DNA of 5,210 nt from Halobacteriovorax sp. Its GTDB lineage: Bacteria; Bdellovibrionota; Bacteriovoracia; Bacteriovoracales; Bacteriovoracaceae. The notes below the pieces were generated by a model. The model saw nothing but the letters and a program-made list of their open reading frames with translations, was not told the DNA's origin and ran no database searches. The translations under genes and the position numbers were made by a program. This document shows positions 1 through 5,210 of this stretch, in pieces. Each line of letters starts with the position of its first letter. Within the stretch, counting starts at the first letter, position 1. The stretch is taken from positions 5,981 through 11,190 of the forward strand of contig NZAF01000019.1 in the NCBI GenBank assembly GCA_002686115.1, read 5' to 3'.

Positions 1-627
1 TTTTCAATAGAAGAGATGAATAGATTATGGCGCACTTGTGATGCTATTTATGAAAAAGTTATAGGTCTAAAAAAATTAGTAAAAGAAAAGAATATTTCTT
101 TTTCTAAAGCCTTTTTAGAGTTTTATGATCAATACTGGAGATCATTTAATACGTGTAAAAAATATGTTAGATCACCTGATATAAAGAACTCGTTTAAAGA
201 CCACTGGTTTTATGAATATCTCTATGCCTTCACTCTTGCAGGTGAATTAGGTTATGTTTATAGGTGTAATTTTCGAGCATGGGAGCCGAATCAAATTAAC
301 TATAAAGGCGAATATCTTCTCAAACAGAAAGATTTAATGCGTAACTGTGATGAAGACGAACTCAATGATGCATTTCCTAAAGCGGTCAACCTATTGTCGA
401 GTCTCTCTAAAACAGGACGAAGGTTTTTTCGCTACATTGAATATGACCAAGGAATTGAGAAGTATAATGAAAAGATTTATAATTGGGTCGAAGATAGTGG
501 AAAAAGACAGTTATGCTCAGAAATTAATGAAGATGTTAATTCTAAGGCTATCTCTATCTTTCCAAAAGATGTAGAGTGGATACCGATTAAATCAAAACAG
601 TCTAAGGATGAAACAATTATTAAATGA
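1..627 (+). CDS. Unrecognised protein, 3' part (5' end outside the window)
   Basis: The reading frame is open from base 1 to the TGA at 625-627. The first ATG (16-18) has GAAGAG touching it with no spacer, so it is probably an internal Met and the gene starts upstream. The visible 208 residues are soluble and rich in charged and aromatic residues, with no signal peptide or convincing membrane segment. Counting from that Met, there are five scattered cysteines (8, 47, 84, 111, 167) with no CxxC. The central stretch around residues 60-90 is aromatic-rich (HWFYEYLYAFTLAGELGYVY), and the C-terminus is a Lys-rich tail. I do not recognise a family. Its stop overlaps the start of the NuoB-like gene (ATGA), so it belongs to the same operon and is probably a partner or accessory of the complex-I-like proteins. 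It could also be the soluble C-terminal domain of a larger subunit. Confidence 0.75.
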   Translation, partial: FSIEEMNRLWRTCDAIYEKVIGLKKLVKEKNISFSKAFLEFYDQYWRSFNTCKKYVRSPDIKNSFKDHWFYEYLYAFTLAGELGYVYRCNFRAWEPNQINYKGEYLLKQKDLMRNCDEDELNDAFPKAVNLLSSLSKTGRRFFRYIEYDQGIEKYNEKIYNWVEDSGKRQLCSEINEDVNSKAISIFPKDVEWIPIKSKQSKDETIIK

Positions 628-1037
628 TTGACTATATAAAAATAAATAACCTTATTGAAAATAAATTTATGAAAAAGTCAGGATGGATATTTGGGCGAGG
701 TTTGTCTTGTGAAGAACAAATCGGTCTATTTAACAAATCCCTTTTTTTTGAAAATGTGAACGAAGCAAATGTACTTTTCCTAATTGGTTATTTAGATAGT
801 GAAGTTAAATCCGTCATTAGTAAAGTTTCAAGCGAAAAACTAAAAGATAAGATTATCTTTCTTATCGGCAATAAGGCATGTGGCAATAGTCTATTTCAAA
901 GTCATGATACATTAAATGATCAACCAGATGTTTTTTCTGAGCAATTGAAAAGTGCTATTAAAATTAATGACTTTAAAATTCGTGAAGGCAAACTTGAAGA
1001 ACTTGTTATGACTCACTTAGAAAAGGAATTTTATTGA
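624..1037 (+). CDS. Diverged NuoB/HycG-like small subunit lacking most cluster ligands
   Basis: A 137-residue protein whose fold pattern follows the NuoB / NiFe-hydrogenase small-subunit family. GRGLSCEEQ (residues 24-32) sits where the first cysteine pair is expected. EANVLFLIGYLDSEV (47-61) matches the 'D-L-L-V-V-T-G' strand and following segment. KIIFLIGNKACGNS (76-89) matches the 'Y-V-I-A-M-G-A-C-A' strand. Only C29 and C86 are present. NuoB normally supplies four cysteines to cluster N2, and here the partner of C29, the cysteine after the 'IG' strand (K84 in the aligned place) and the one in the PGCPP motif are missing. A standard proximal [4Fe-4S] cluster is therefore unlikely. The protein starts at the ATG of an ATGA overlap with the preceding gene. 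An upstream AAGGA (604-608) is too far to be ideal, so translational coupling is likely. A later Met (base 669) is a weaker alternative. The family assignment rests on motif pattern plus the adjacent NuoCD-like and ferredoxin genes. It is moderately sure. Confidence 0.6.
   Translation: MIDYIKINNLIENKFMKKSGWIFGRGLSCEEQIGLFNKSLFFENVNEANVLFLIGYLDSEVKSVISKVSSEKLKDKIIFLIGNKACGNSLFQSHDTLNDQPDVFSEQLKSAIKINDFKIREGKLEELVMTHLEKEFY
1023..1027 (+). promoter_or_regulatory. Ribosome binding site deciding a TTG start
   Basis: AAGGA lies six bases before the TTG at 1034-1036. The next in-frame Met of that frame is at residue 139, deep inside the NuoC-like domain. The site therefore supports TTG as the true initiation codon of the large-subunit gene, within a TTGA overlap with the preceding stop. 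Confidence 0.65.
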
Positions 1038-2560
1038 AGGTTTATAGAATAGATGAAAGTCTGAATATATATACTAAGTCACAGCTGAGAGATATCTTAA
1101 GTGAAAAAGCTTTAAGAAATGATAACTCTTTAAAACTTTTGTCATGTATTGATCTATTAGAGTTGAATGAATTGAAAGAGAGACTTAAGCTAGAGGATCA
1201 GCGGTTTTTACTAGTTCTTGTTTTACATTCTTTAAGTAGTGGTGAAAGAAGTTACTTTGCTACGCCATTAAAAGAGGGACAGACTTTCTTCTCATGTCGT
1301 GATTACTGGAGTGGTGCAGAATCATTTGAACAAGAGATTTCATTAAGATATGGCATAAAATTCTACTTAGATGAGCGTGTAACATACGATTATTTAGATT
1401 TTAATAAATCATTTTATCAAATCGATTATCAAGATAGTCAGGCTGATATGTCTTATGAGAGTGATTTAAATCAAACTATTGAACAGAGAAATGAATTTTT
1501 ATTAGATGATTATTATCCTCTCGGGCAAAGAGTGAAATTTATGGTTCATGAGGATGATGAAAATATTAGTAAAATTGAAGTTAGCCACTCAAAAAATATA
1601 TTTCTAGATAAATTCTTGCGTAAGAAAAGCACCAAAGAAGTTATTCATTACCTTAATAGTATTAGCTCACGTTATTCGTTCGTTTATGAAAATTTATGGC
1701 GTGAAACATATGAGGTGATAAATGAAGTTCGTGTTGACCTCTATCAAAAATCCCTTCGTATGCTTTTTACAGAACTCAACTATGGTAAAAATAGTTTAGA
1801 AATTTTAAGAGATAGTTTTTATGTTAGTGGGGAATATAATTATTCAAATATTATTAACCAATTGGTTTTTAAGATTAATTCATCTCTAGAAGACTCTAAG
1901 ATGTATAAAGGGCAAAAGTTTATTATCAATTACGATAAAACTTTTCCTCTATTAGCTCAGTGGAAATCAAATTTAACTTCAATGTTAAAAGAGGTAACTG
2001 AGAACCTTATAGATATTAGAGAGTCGATTTCTAAGATTAATAGACTTAAAGAATTTAACTTTGGTGATCAAGAGCTAAACCTTGTAAGACTTGGTCTAAC
2101 AGGTGCGAGCTTAAGAGAGTTTGGAATAAGATATGATATAAGAGACTGTGATTCTTATTATCTTTATCGAGATTTAGAGCGAGATAGACCTTTAGGTGTT
2201 GATGGAAGTTTCTATGATAGACTTCTGGTAAAAATTCAAGACTCTATTCAAAGCTTTTCTGATGTTATCAGAATCATTGAGAGCTTGCCATTCAAACAAG
2301 ATGTTGATTCATTTGAGATTAAAGAAGTTATAAGAGATCAAGATTGTATCTTTTATTCGTATACAGAGTCTGTTTTAGGTGAAGTTTCATATCTTAGTAC
2401 AATCAAAGCTCAGACGAGTGAGATATATGATATGTTTATTAATACTCCATCACAGTTTCTGTTAGAGGCTTTCAAAAATGTTAAAAGACCTCATGATTAT
2501 CATTTGGTGGCCCTAGACTGGGTGAGTATGGGGATTTGTCATGAGGAGCTTAGTCGATGA
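1034..2560 (+). CDS. Fused NuoC-NuoD (HycE-like) large subunit, active-site ligands lost
   Basis: A 508-residue protein joining a NuoC-like domain to a NuoD / group 4 hydrogenase large-subunit domain, as in HycE, HyfG and E. coli NuoCD. In the NuoC part, residues 84-110 (FSCRDYWSGAESFEQE, then YGIKF) match the family's 'V-T-D-L-W-P-G-A-x-W-x-E-R-E' and 'GI-x-F' signature. In the NuoD part, GLTGASLREFGIRYDIR (354-370), GVDGSFYDRLLVKI (388-401), ESVLGEVSYL (445-454) and the end D495-WVSMG, finishing in Arg508, match NuoD motifs including its terminal Arg. Hydrogenase CxxC pairs are absent: the L1 region (about 205-225) has no Cys, and the L2 place reads D-W-V-S-M-G, close to NuoD's D-P-V-M-G. 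There is no C-terminal extension for a maturation protease. The HPxxHG quinone loop of NuoD seems to be replaced by DDYYPLGQR (158-166). It is hydrophilic, so presumably a cytoplasmic peripheral subunit. TTG start; the stop overlaps the next gene (ATGA). Family membership is fairly sure; the chemistry is unknown. Confidence 0.8.
   Translation: MKVYRIDESLNIYTKSQLRDILSEKALRNDNSLKLLSCIDLLELNELKERLKLEDQRFLLVLVLHSLSSGERSYFATPLKEGQTFFSCRDYWSGAESFEQEISLRYGIKFYLDERVTYDYLDFNKSFYQIDYQDSQADMSYESDLNQTIEQRNEFLLDDYYPLGQRVKFMVHEDDENISKIEVSHSKNIFLDKFLRKKSTKEVIHYLNSISSRYSFVYENLWRETYEVINEVRVDLYQKSLRMLFTELNYGKNSLEILRDSFYVSGEYNYSNIINQLVFKINSSLEDSKMYKGQKFIINYDKTFPLLAQWKSNLTSMLKEVTENLIDIRESISKINRLKEFNFGDQELNLVRLGLTGASLREFGIRYDIRDCDSYYLYRDLERDRPLGVDGSFYDRLLVKIQDSIQSFSDVIRIIESLPFKQDVDSFEIKEVIRDQDCIFYSYTESVLGEVSYLSTIKAQTSEIYDMFINTPSQFLLEAFKNVKRPHDYHLVALDWVSMGICHEELSR
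2543..2548 (+). promoter_or_regulatory. Ribosome binding site of the ferredoxin gene, inside the large-subunit gene
   Basis: GAGGAG, containing the consensus AGGAG, ends eight bases before the ATG at 2557. It is embedded in the last codons of the large-subunit gene. It is the strongest Shine-Dalgarno match in the plus-strand cluster and implies efficient independent initiation besides coupling. Confidence 0.65.
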
Positions 2561-2910
2561 TCTTTGAAAGAGAAGTATATAAGAATAAGATTTTTTATAA
2601 GGAGATACTTACAAGAGTATTAAATGTTTTTAATCCTCCAAGTTTTGAAGCGAATTATGAAAAGACTCATTTGCCTGTGGTTACTAATGAATTGTCGGAT
2701 ACTAATCATTTGAAAGCCGTTTGTTCTTATCATGCTATTACTTTAGTTGGAAATAGACCTCATCTTGATCTTAGTAAATGTACAATGTGTTTAGACTGTT
2801 TAAGCATAGATGGTGTTGAAATGAGAGAAGTTCATAAAATCTCAGACGATGTTATTTCAATGAGTATTAAAGATCAAAGTCTAGATGAAGTGAAAAGTTC
2901 TGAAAGTTAA
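2557..2910 (+). CDS. Small ferredoxin-like subunit (NuoI/HycF type) with one [4Fe-4S] cluster
   Basis: A 117-residue protein with a half-intact bacterial ferredoxin core. VCSYHAITL (55-63) corresponds to the 'C-P-x-x-A-I' end of a first ferredoxin motif. After an NRPHLDLSK linker, CTMCLDC (75-81) is a second CxxCxxC motif. In 2[4Fe-4S] ferredoxins one cluster is bound by the last Cys of motif 1 plus the three of motif 2; all four are present here (C56, C75, C78, C81). The other cluster's ligands are all absent: aligned places are L46, T49, L52 and D85. The expected role is electron transfer, or a structural role, next to the NuoB-like and NuoCD-like subunits, as HycF or NuoI does beside hydrogenase 3 or complex I. 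No membrane segment. The ATG overlaps the preceding TGA, with a good ribosome site. The last 44 bases overlap the convergent aat gene. Confidence 0.75.
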   Translation: MIFEREVYKNKIFYKEILTRVLNVFNPPSFEANYEKTHLPVVTNELSDTNHLKAVCSYHAITLVGNRPHLDLSKCTMCLDCLSIDGVEMREVHKISDDVISMSIKDQSLDEVKSSES

Positions 2911-3553
2911 TCTCTTTTTCTGCTGTTGTATTGGCAACATAATCAAGAAAATCTGGCCTCTCAATTTCAATTGCTCCTAAAGAGCCCGTAACATTAGTTA
3001 TCATTTGAGTATCAAAGTACTTTATATCGGCCCTTTTTATATTACTTAGTATTGATAAAAGAGCTATCTTAGAGGCATTATCTTTAATATGAAACATTGA
3101 TTCACCATTAATAAACTTACCAAAGCAGACTCCATATAATCCACCGATAAGCTCTTTATCTTCCCAAACCTCAACGCTATATGCATGTCCTTCTCTAAAA
3201 AGCTGAATATAAGCGGCAATGACTTCTTCCGTTATCCATGTTCCATGAATAGAGTTTTGATGAATGTCACGAGCCTTTCTAATAACTCGCTCAAATGCAG
3301 TGTTATAAGTTATTTTATATGAGCAATTATTGATAAATTTTTTTAACTTCTTAGGTATATGAATATTATTAAGATCAAAAACTGCTCTTGGATTAGGACT
3401 AAACCAAGCAAGAGGGTAGTCTTCTGATATTGGCCATGGAAATATGCCTTTTTTATAGGCAAGTTTCAAAGACTCGACATGGAGATCGCCTCCAATGGCG
3501 ACAATTCCTTGCTCGTCAGCGCTCTCTATGGGGGGGAATTTAAGAATAGGCAT
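2867..3553 (-). CDS. aat: Leucyl/phenylalanyl-tRNA-protein transferase
   Basis: Transfers Leu or Phe from aminoacyl-tRNA to proteins with N-terminal Lys or Arg, creating N-degrons read by ClpS-ClpAP; cytoplasmic. At 228 residues it is close to the 234 of E. coli Aat. Visible motifs in order: FPP (6-8), GGDL (21-24), YKKGIFPW (33-40), WFSPNPRAV (50-58), TWI (105-107), EGHAYSVEVW (121-130), GGLYGVCFG (137-145), GESMFHIKDNASKIALL (150-166) and YFDTQMITNVTGSLGA (179-194). E151, D181 and Q183 fall at the places of the E. coli catalytic/binding residues E156, D186 and Q188, so the enzyme looks functional. Start ATG at 3551-3553 with GAGG nine bases upstream; the start lies inside the end of the ureohydrolase gene (14-base overlap), so it is co-transcribed and probably coupled. 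A run of seven C residues encodes the PP of FPP. Its 3' end overlaps the convergent ferredoxin gene. Confidence 0.97.
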   Translation of the reverse strand: MPILKFPPIESADEQGIVAIGGDLHVESLKLAYKKGIFPWPISEDYPLAWFSPNPRAVFDLNNIHIPKKLKKFINNCSYKITYNTAFERVIRKARDIHQNSIHGTWITEEVIAAYIQLFREGHAYSVEVWEDKELIGGLYGVCFGKFINGESMFHIKDNASKIALLSILSNIKRADIKYFDTQMITNVTGSLGAIEIERPDFLDYVANTTAEKEINFQNFSLHLDFDL

Positions 3554-4637
3554 TATTTATGGCCTCAATTATTCTGGCCGAAACAATGGAGCCACACTCT
3601 AGTGTTTTCTTAGAGCTCTCTTCATCACCTATACGTGGGGCAATCTCCACCATATCTCCACCAGTTATTTTAAACTCATTAGCGAGTGCATCTATAATAA
3701 TAACACATTCATGTGGTTCTAGACCATCGTGTTCAGGTGTGCCTGTTGCAGAGGCATATTTAGAGTCTAGTGCATCAATATCAAAACTTATATAGAGTTC
3801 TTCAATTCCTTCATCTTTCAATTCTTTTATCACTTTTTCACTGAGTTCCTTTGGGCCGATTTCTTTTACTTCAGAAGTCCAATACTGATTAATCCCAAAA
3901 GTATTTTCCCAGTGATTTCTTTCTTTCCCTGTCGAGCGAATACCAAATTGATAGCAATGTTCTCTTTTTTCTAGTCCATCAAGAACATGAGTTAGCCAGC
4001 TACCAAAACATAAATCAATTCCTAGCCTCGTTACAAGAAGGTCCGTATGAGCATCAAAATGAATAAGGCCTGCCTTTATTCCCTTATCTTTCTTTGACTT
4101 TAGCCATGATTTAACTATTGGATAGCTTACAGAATGGTCACCACCAATTGAAAAGATACCAATATTGTTTAGAGTATCATAGGTATCATCACAACACTTC
4201 TCTGCAATACTTAGAGGAGAGACAGGTAGTGAACTATCTTTATTTCCATAAAGTGCATCTTTGCAACTTTTAAGAGTTTCATCATTTAGATACTTATCAT
4301 GTAGTAGGTGGGGGATGACTCTTATGTCTCCAAGGTCATAGTAATTTAAGTCTTTATAATTTTCGATAAGTTGATTTCTTAAATATAGTGGTCCCCAATT
4401 TGCACCACGTTGAATACCTCCGCCACAATCACTGGCAATTCCAAGAATTAGGGCACCCTCAATGTTGTGAACTTCATTGAGTTTTGATGACCAGCTTTTT
4501 TGATAATCATCAGATTCACCGTAAAGATGTTTTTGTAAGGACTCTTTATGTTCTTTTGCCGTATTTACAGTAAAAACACCAGAACCTGGAGGACATAGGT
4601 AAGAATTATAATTTTCAAGAAGTTTTTCAATTTTCAT
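3540..4637 (-). CDS. Ureohydrolase, arginase/agmatinase superfamily, substrate uncertain
   Basis: A dinuclear metal (normally Mn) hydrolase of a guanidino or formimino compound, releasing urea or a related product; cytoplasmic. The 365 residues include an N-terminal extension of about 55 before the core. Core motifs: ILGIASDCGGGIQRGANWGP (64-83; family G-x-P...R-x-G-x-x-x-G-P), GGDHS (165-169), HFDAHTD (193-199), SFDIDALDS (284-292), ATGTPEHDGLEPHE (297-310) and GGDMVEIAP (326-334). All six metal ligands are visible: H168, D195, H197, D199, D286, D288. E310 sits at the place of the guanidinium-binding Glu (E277 of arginase I). Unusually, the segment after DAHTD reads DLCFGSW (208-214), with F211 at the place of arginase His141 / agmatinase H-G-T. 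This, with the long N-terminus, makes plain arginase or agmatinase doubtful; a formiminoglutamase, guanidinobutyrase or guanidine-hydrolase-like role is possible. ATG start overlaps the preceding stop (ATGA), with GGAG upstream. Confidence 0.9.
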   Translation of the reverse strand: MKIEKLLENYNSYLCPPGSGVFTVNTAKEHKESLQKHLYGESDDYQKSWSSKLNEVHNIEGALILGIASDCGGGIQRGANWGPLYLRNQLIENYKDLNYYDLGDIRVIPHLLHDKYLNDETLKSCKDALYGNKDSSLPVSPLSIAEKCCDDTYDTLNNIGIFSIGGDHSVSYPIVKSWLKSKKDKGIKAGLIHFDAHTDLLVTRLGIDLCFGSWLTHVLDGLEKREHCYQFGIRSTGKERNHWENTFGINQYWTSEVKEIGPKELSEKVIKELKDEGIEELYISFDIDALDSKYASATGTPEHDGLEPHECVIIIDALANEFKITGGDMVEIAPRIGDEESSKKTLECGSIVSARIIEAINNAYS

Positions 4638-5210
4638 ATGAGAATGTCTCCATCAATTCTATTTTTTAGAAGTGAGTTACTAAAGGTGTTCAAAAAATCA
4701 TTTTTGGTTAGAGTTAAATATTCTTTTATGACCTTACTTTCAAAATTGATAATATTTTCATCGATCTCATCATATACTCCTGCAATATGTGAACTTGGAT
4801 AAAAATTATTCATGTCTAAATTTTTATAAGAGTAAGGCTCATTTTCAAAAACATCTATATATGCTTTTGAGCTTGGATTTTCCTTAAGAAACTTTAAAAG
4901 TTCTTCAAGTTTAATAAGCTTTCCTCTTGCTGGATTGATAATGGTCACATCACTTCTAAGTTTCTTTAAAAAATCTTTATTTATGATATATTTATTCTGG
5001 CTATTTAAACTACAAGCAAGAATGATTGTTTGATAATGACTAAGATCTTTGATTTCTTTAAGGTCTTTATATGGATCATAAATTGTATAATCAAAGCTTG
5101 TGGAGTCAAAAAAAGATTGAAGCTTCTCTCCAACATAACCTTTTCCGTAGATAAGAATATTATTTTTTAAGCTCCGTTTAAAAGATCTCTTTGGATCCCA
5201 GTCTTGTGTG
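4634..5210 (-). CDS. D-isomer-specific 2-hydroxyacid dehydrogenase, C-terminal part (5' end outside the window)
   Basis: NAD-dependent oxidoreductase of the phosphoglycerate dehydrogenase / hydroxypyruvate reductase family. The frame is open from the window edge (first full codon at 5209) to the stop at 4634, giving 191 residues. Counting from the first visible residue: W4 before the Rossmann fold; ILIYGKGYVGEKL (18-30), the GxGxxG NAD loop; D45 ending the second strand (YTIYD), favouring NAD over NADP; TIILACSLN (61-69); INPARGKLI (91-99) with catalytic R95; YIDVFENEP (117-125) with E124; and SSHIAG (139-144) with catalytic H141. The R-to-E spacing of 29 equals that of E. coli SerA. It ends soon after the catalytic domain, with no ACT domain, so it is the short type and the substrate cannot be told. 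A GTG at 4946-4948 lies inside the INPARG motif region and is not the start. First visible gene of the minus-strand cluster; its stop overlaps the ureohydrolase start. Confidence 0.9.
   Translation of the reverse strand, partial: TQDWDPKRSFKRSLKNNILIYGKGYVGEKLQSFFDSTSFDYTIYDPYKDLKEIKDLSHYQTIILACSLNSQNKYIINKDFLKKLRSDVTIINPARGKLIKLEELLKFLKENPSSKAYIDVFENEPYSYKNLDMNNFYPSSHIAGVYDEIDENIINFESKVIKEYLTLTKNDFLNTFSNSLLKNRIDGDILI

Noticed and set aside
16..18. ATG as true start of the first gene
   Set aside because: The frame is open to base 1 and the purine-rich stretch touches the ATG without a spacer; an upstream start is more likely, though not proven.
347..574. 75-codon plus-strand open frame inside the first gene
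   Set aside because: It lies wholly within the longer frame ending at 627, has no family signal or ribosome site, and is a shadow frame.
1034..2560. Functional NiFe hydrogenase large subunit
   Set aside because: No CxxC motif exists anywhere in the protein and there is no C-terminal protease-cleaved extension, so Ni binding in the known way is ruled out by the sequence.
2924..2939. Hairpin TGTTG / CAACA as a terminator between the convergent clusters
   Set aside because: The stem is only five pairs, lies inside aat, and no T run follows on either strand.
3559..3795. 78-codon plus-strand open frame opposite the ureohydrolase
   Set aside because: It is antisense to the conserved C-terminal motifs of the ureohydrolase; the composition is typical of a reverse-complement shadow.
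4946..4948. GTG as start codon of the dehydrogenase gene
   Set aside because: The frame stays open upstream to the window edge and encodes the NAD-binding GxGxxG motif, so this Val is internal to the protein.

Overview
The window is an AT-rich, almost entirely coding piece of a bacterial chromosome. It holds two convergent gene clusters and no intergenic space worth the name. Low GC, dense ATGA-type overlaps and a leucyl/phenylalanyl-tRNA-protein transferase (Aat, a Gram-negative N-degron enzyme) suit a low-GC Gram-negative. A Bacteriovorax/Halobacteriovorax-like member of the Bdellovibrionota is my guess, at low confidence, because no marker gene in the window fixes the taxon.

Plus strand, 1-2910: four translationally coupled genes. 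The first is the 3' part of a protein I do not recognise. The next three look like a strongly diverged peripheral arm of a complex I / group 4 NiFe-hydrogenase-type enzyme: a NuoB-like small subunit, a fused NuoC-NuoD (HycE-like) large subunit, and a small NuoI/HycF-like ferredoxin. The NuoCD fold signature is clear (NuoC-like motif ending in GIKF, LTGASLREFGI, GVDGSFYDR, and a C-terminus ending in Arg). The cofactor sites are largely gone. The large subunit has no CxxC Ni-binding motif and lacks the usual quinone-site histidines. The small subunit has only two cysteines, so it cannot hold the normal proximal/N2 cluster with four Cys ligands. The ferredoxin keeps exactly the four ligands of one [4Fe-4S] cluster and has lost exactly the four of the other. 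This resembles the idea of hydrogenase-related (Ehr-type) complexes that kept the architecture but changed or lost the redox chemistry. It is the most interesting part of the window.

Minus strand, 5210-2867 (read right to left): a tightly packed three-gene cluster. It comprises the C-terminal two thirds of an NAD-dependent D-isomer-specific 2-hydroxyacid dehydrogenase (running off the window), a Mn-type ureohydrolase (arginase/agmatinase superfamily) with complete metal ligands but an apparent His-to-Phe change at the usual substrate-pocket histidine, and aat. The dehydrogenase and ureohydrolase overlap by ATGA, and the ureohydrolase and aat overlap by 14 bases.

The two clusters meet tail to tail. 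The last 44 bases of the ferredoxin gene and of aat overlap on opposite strands, and no clear terminator is visible between them. No tRNA, rRNA, CRISPR, insertion sequence or long repeat was seen.
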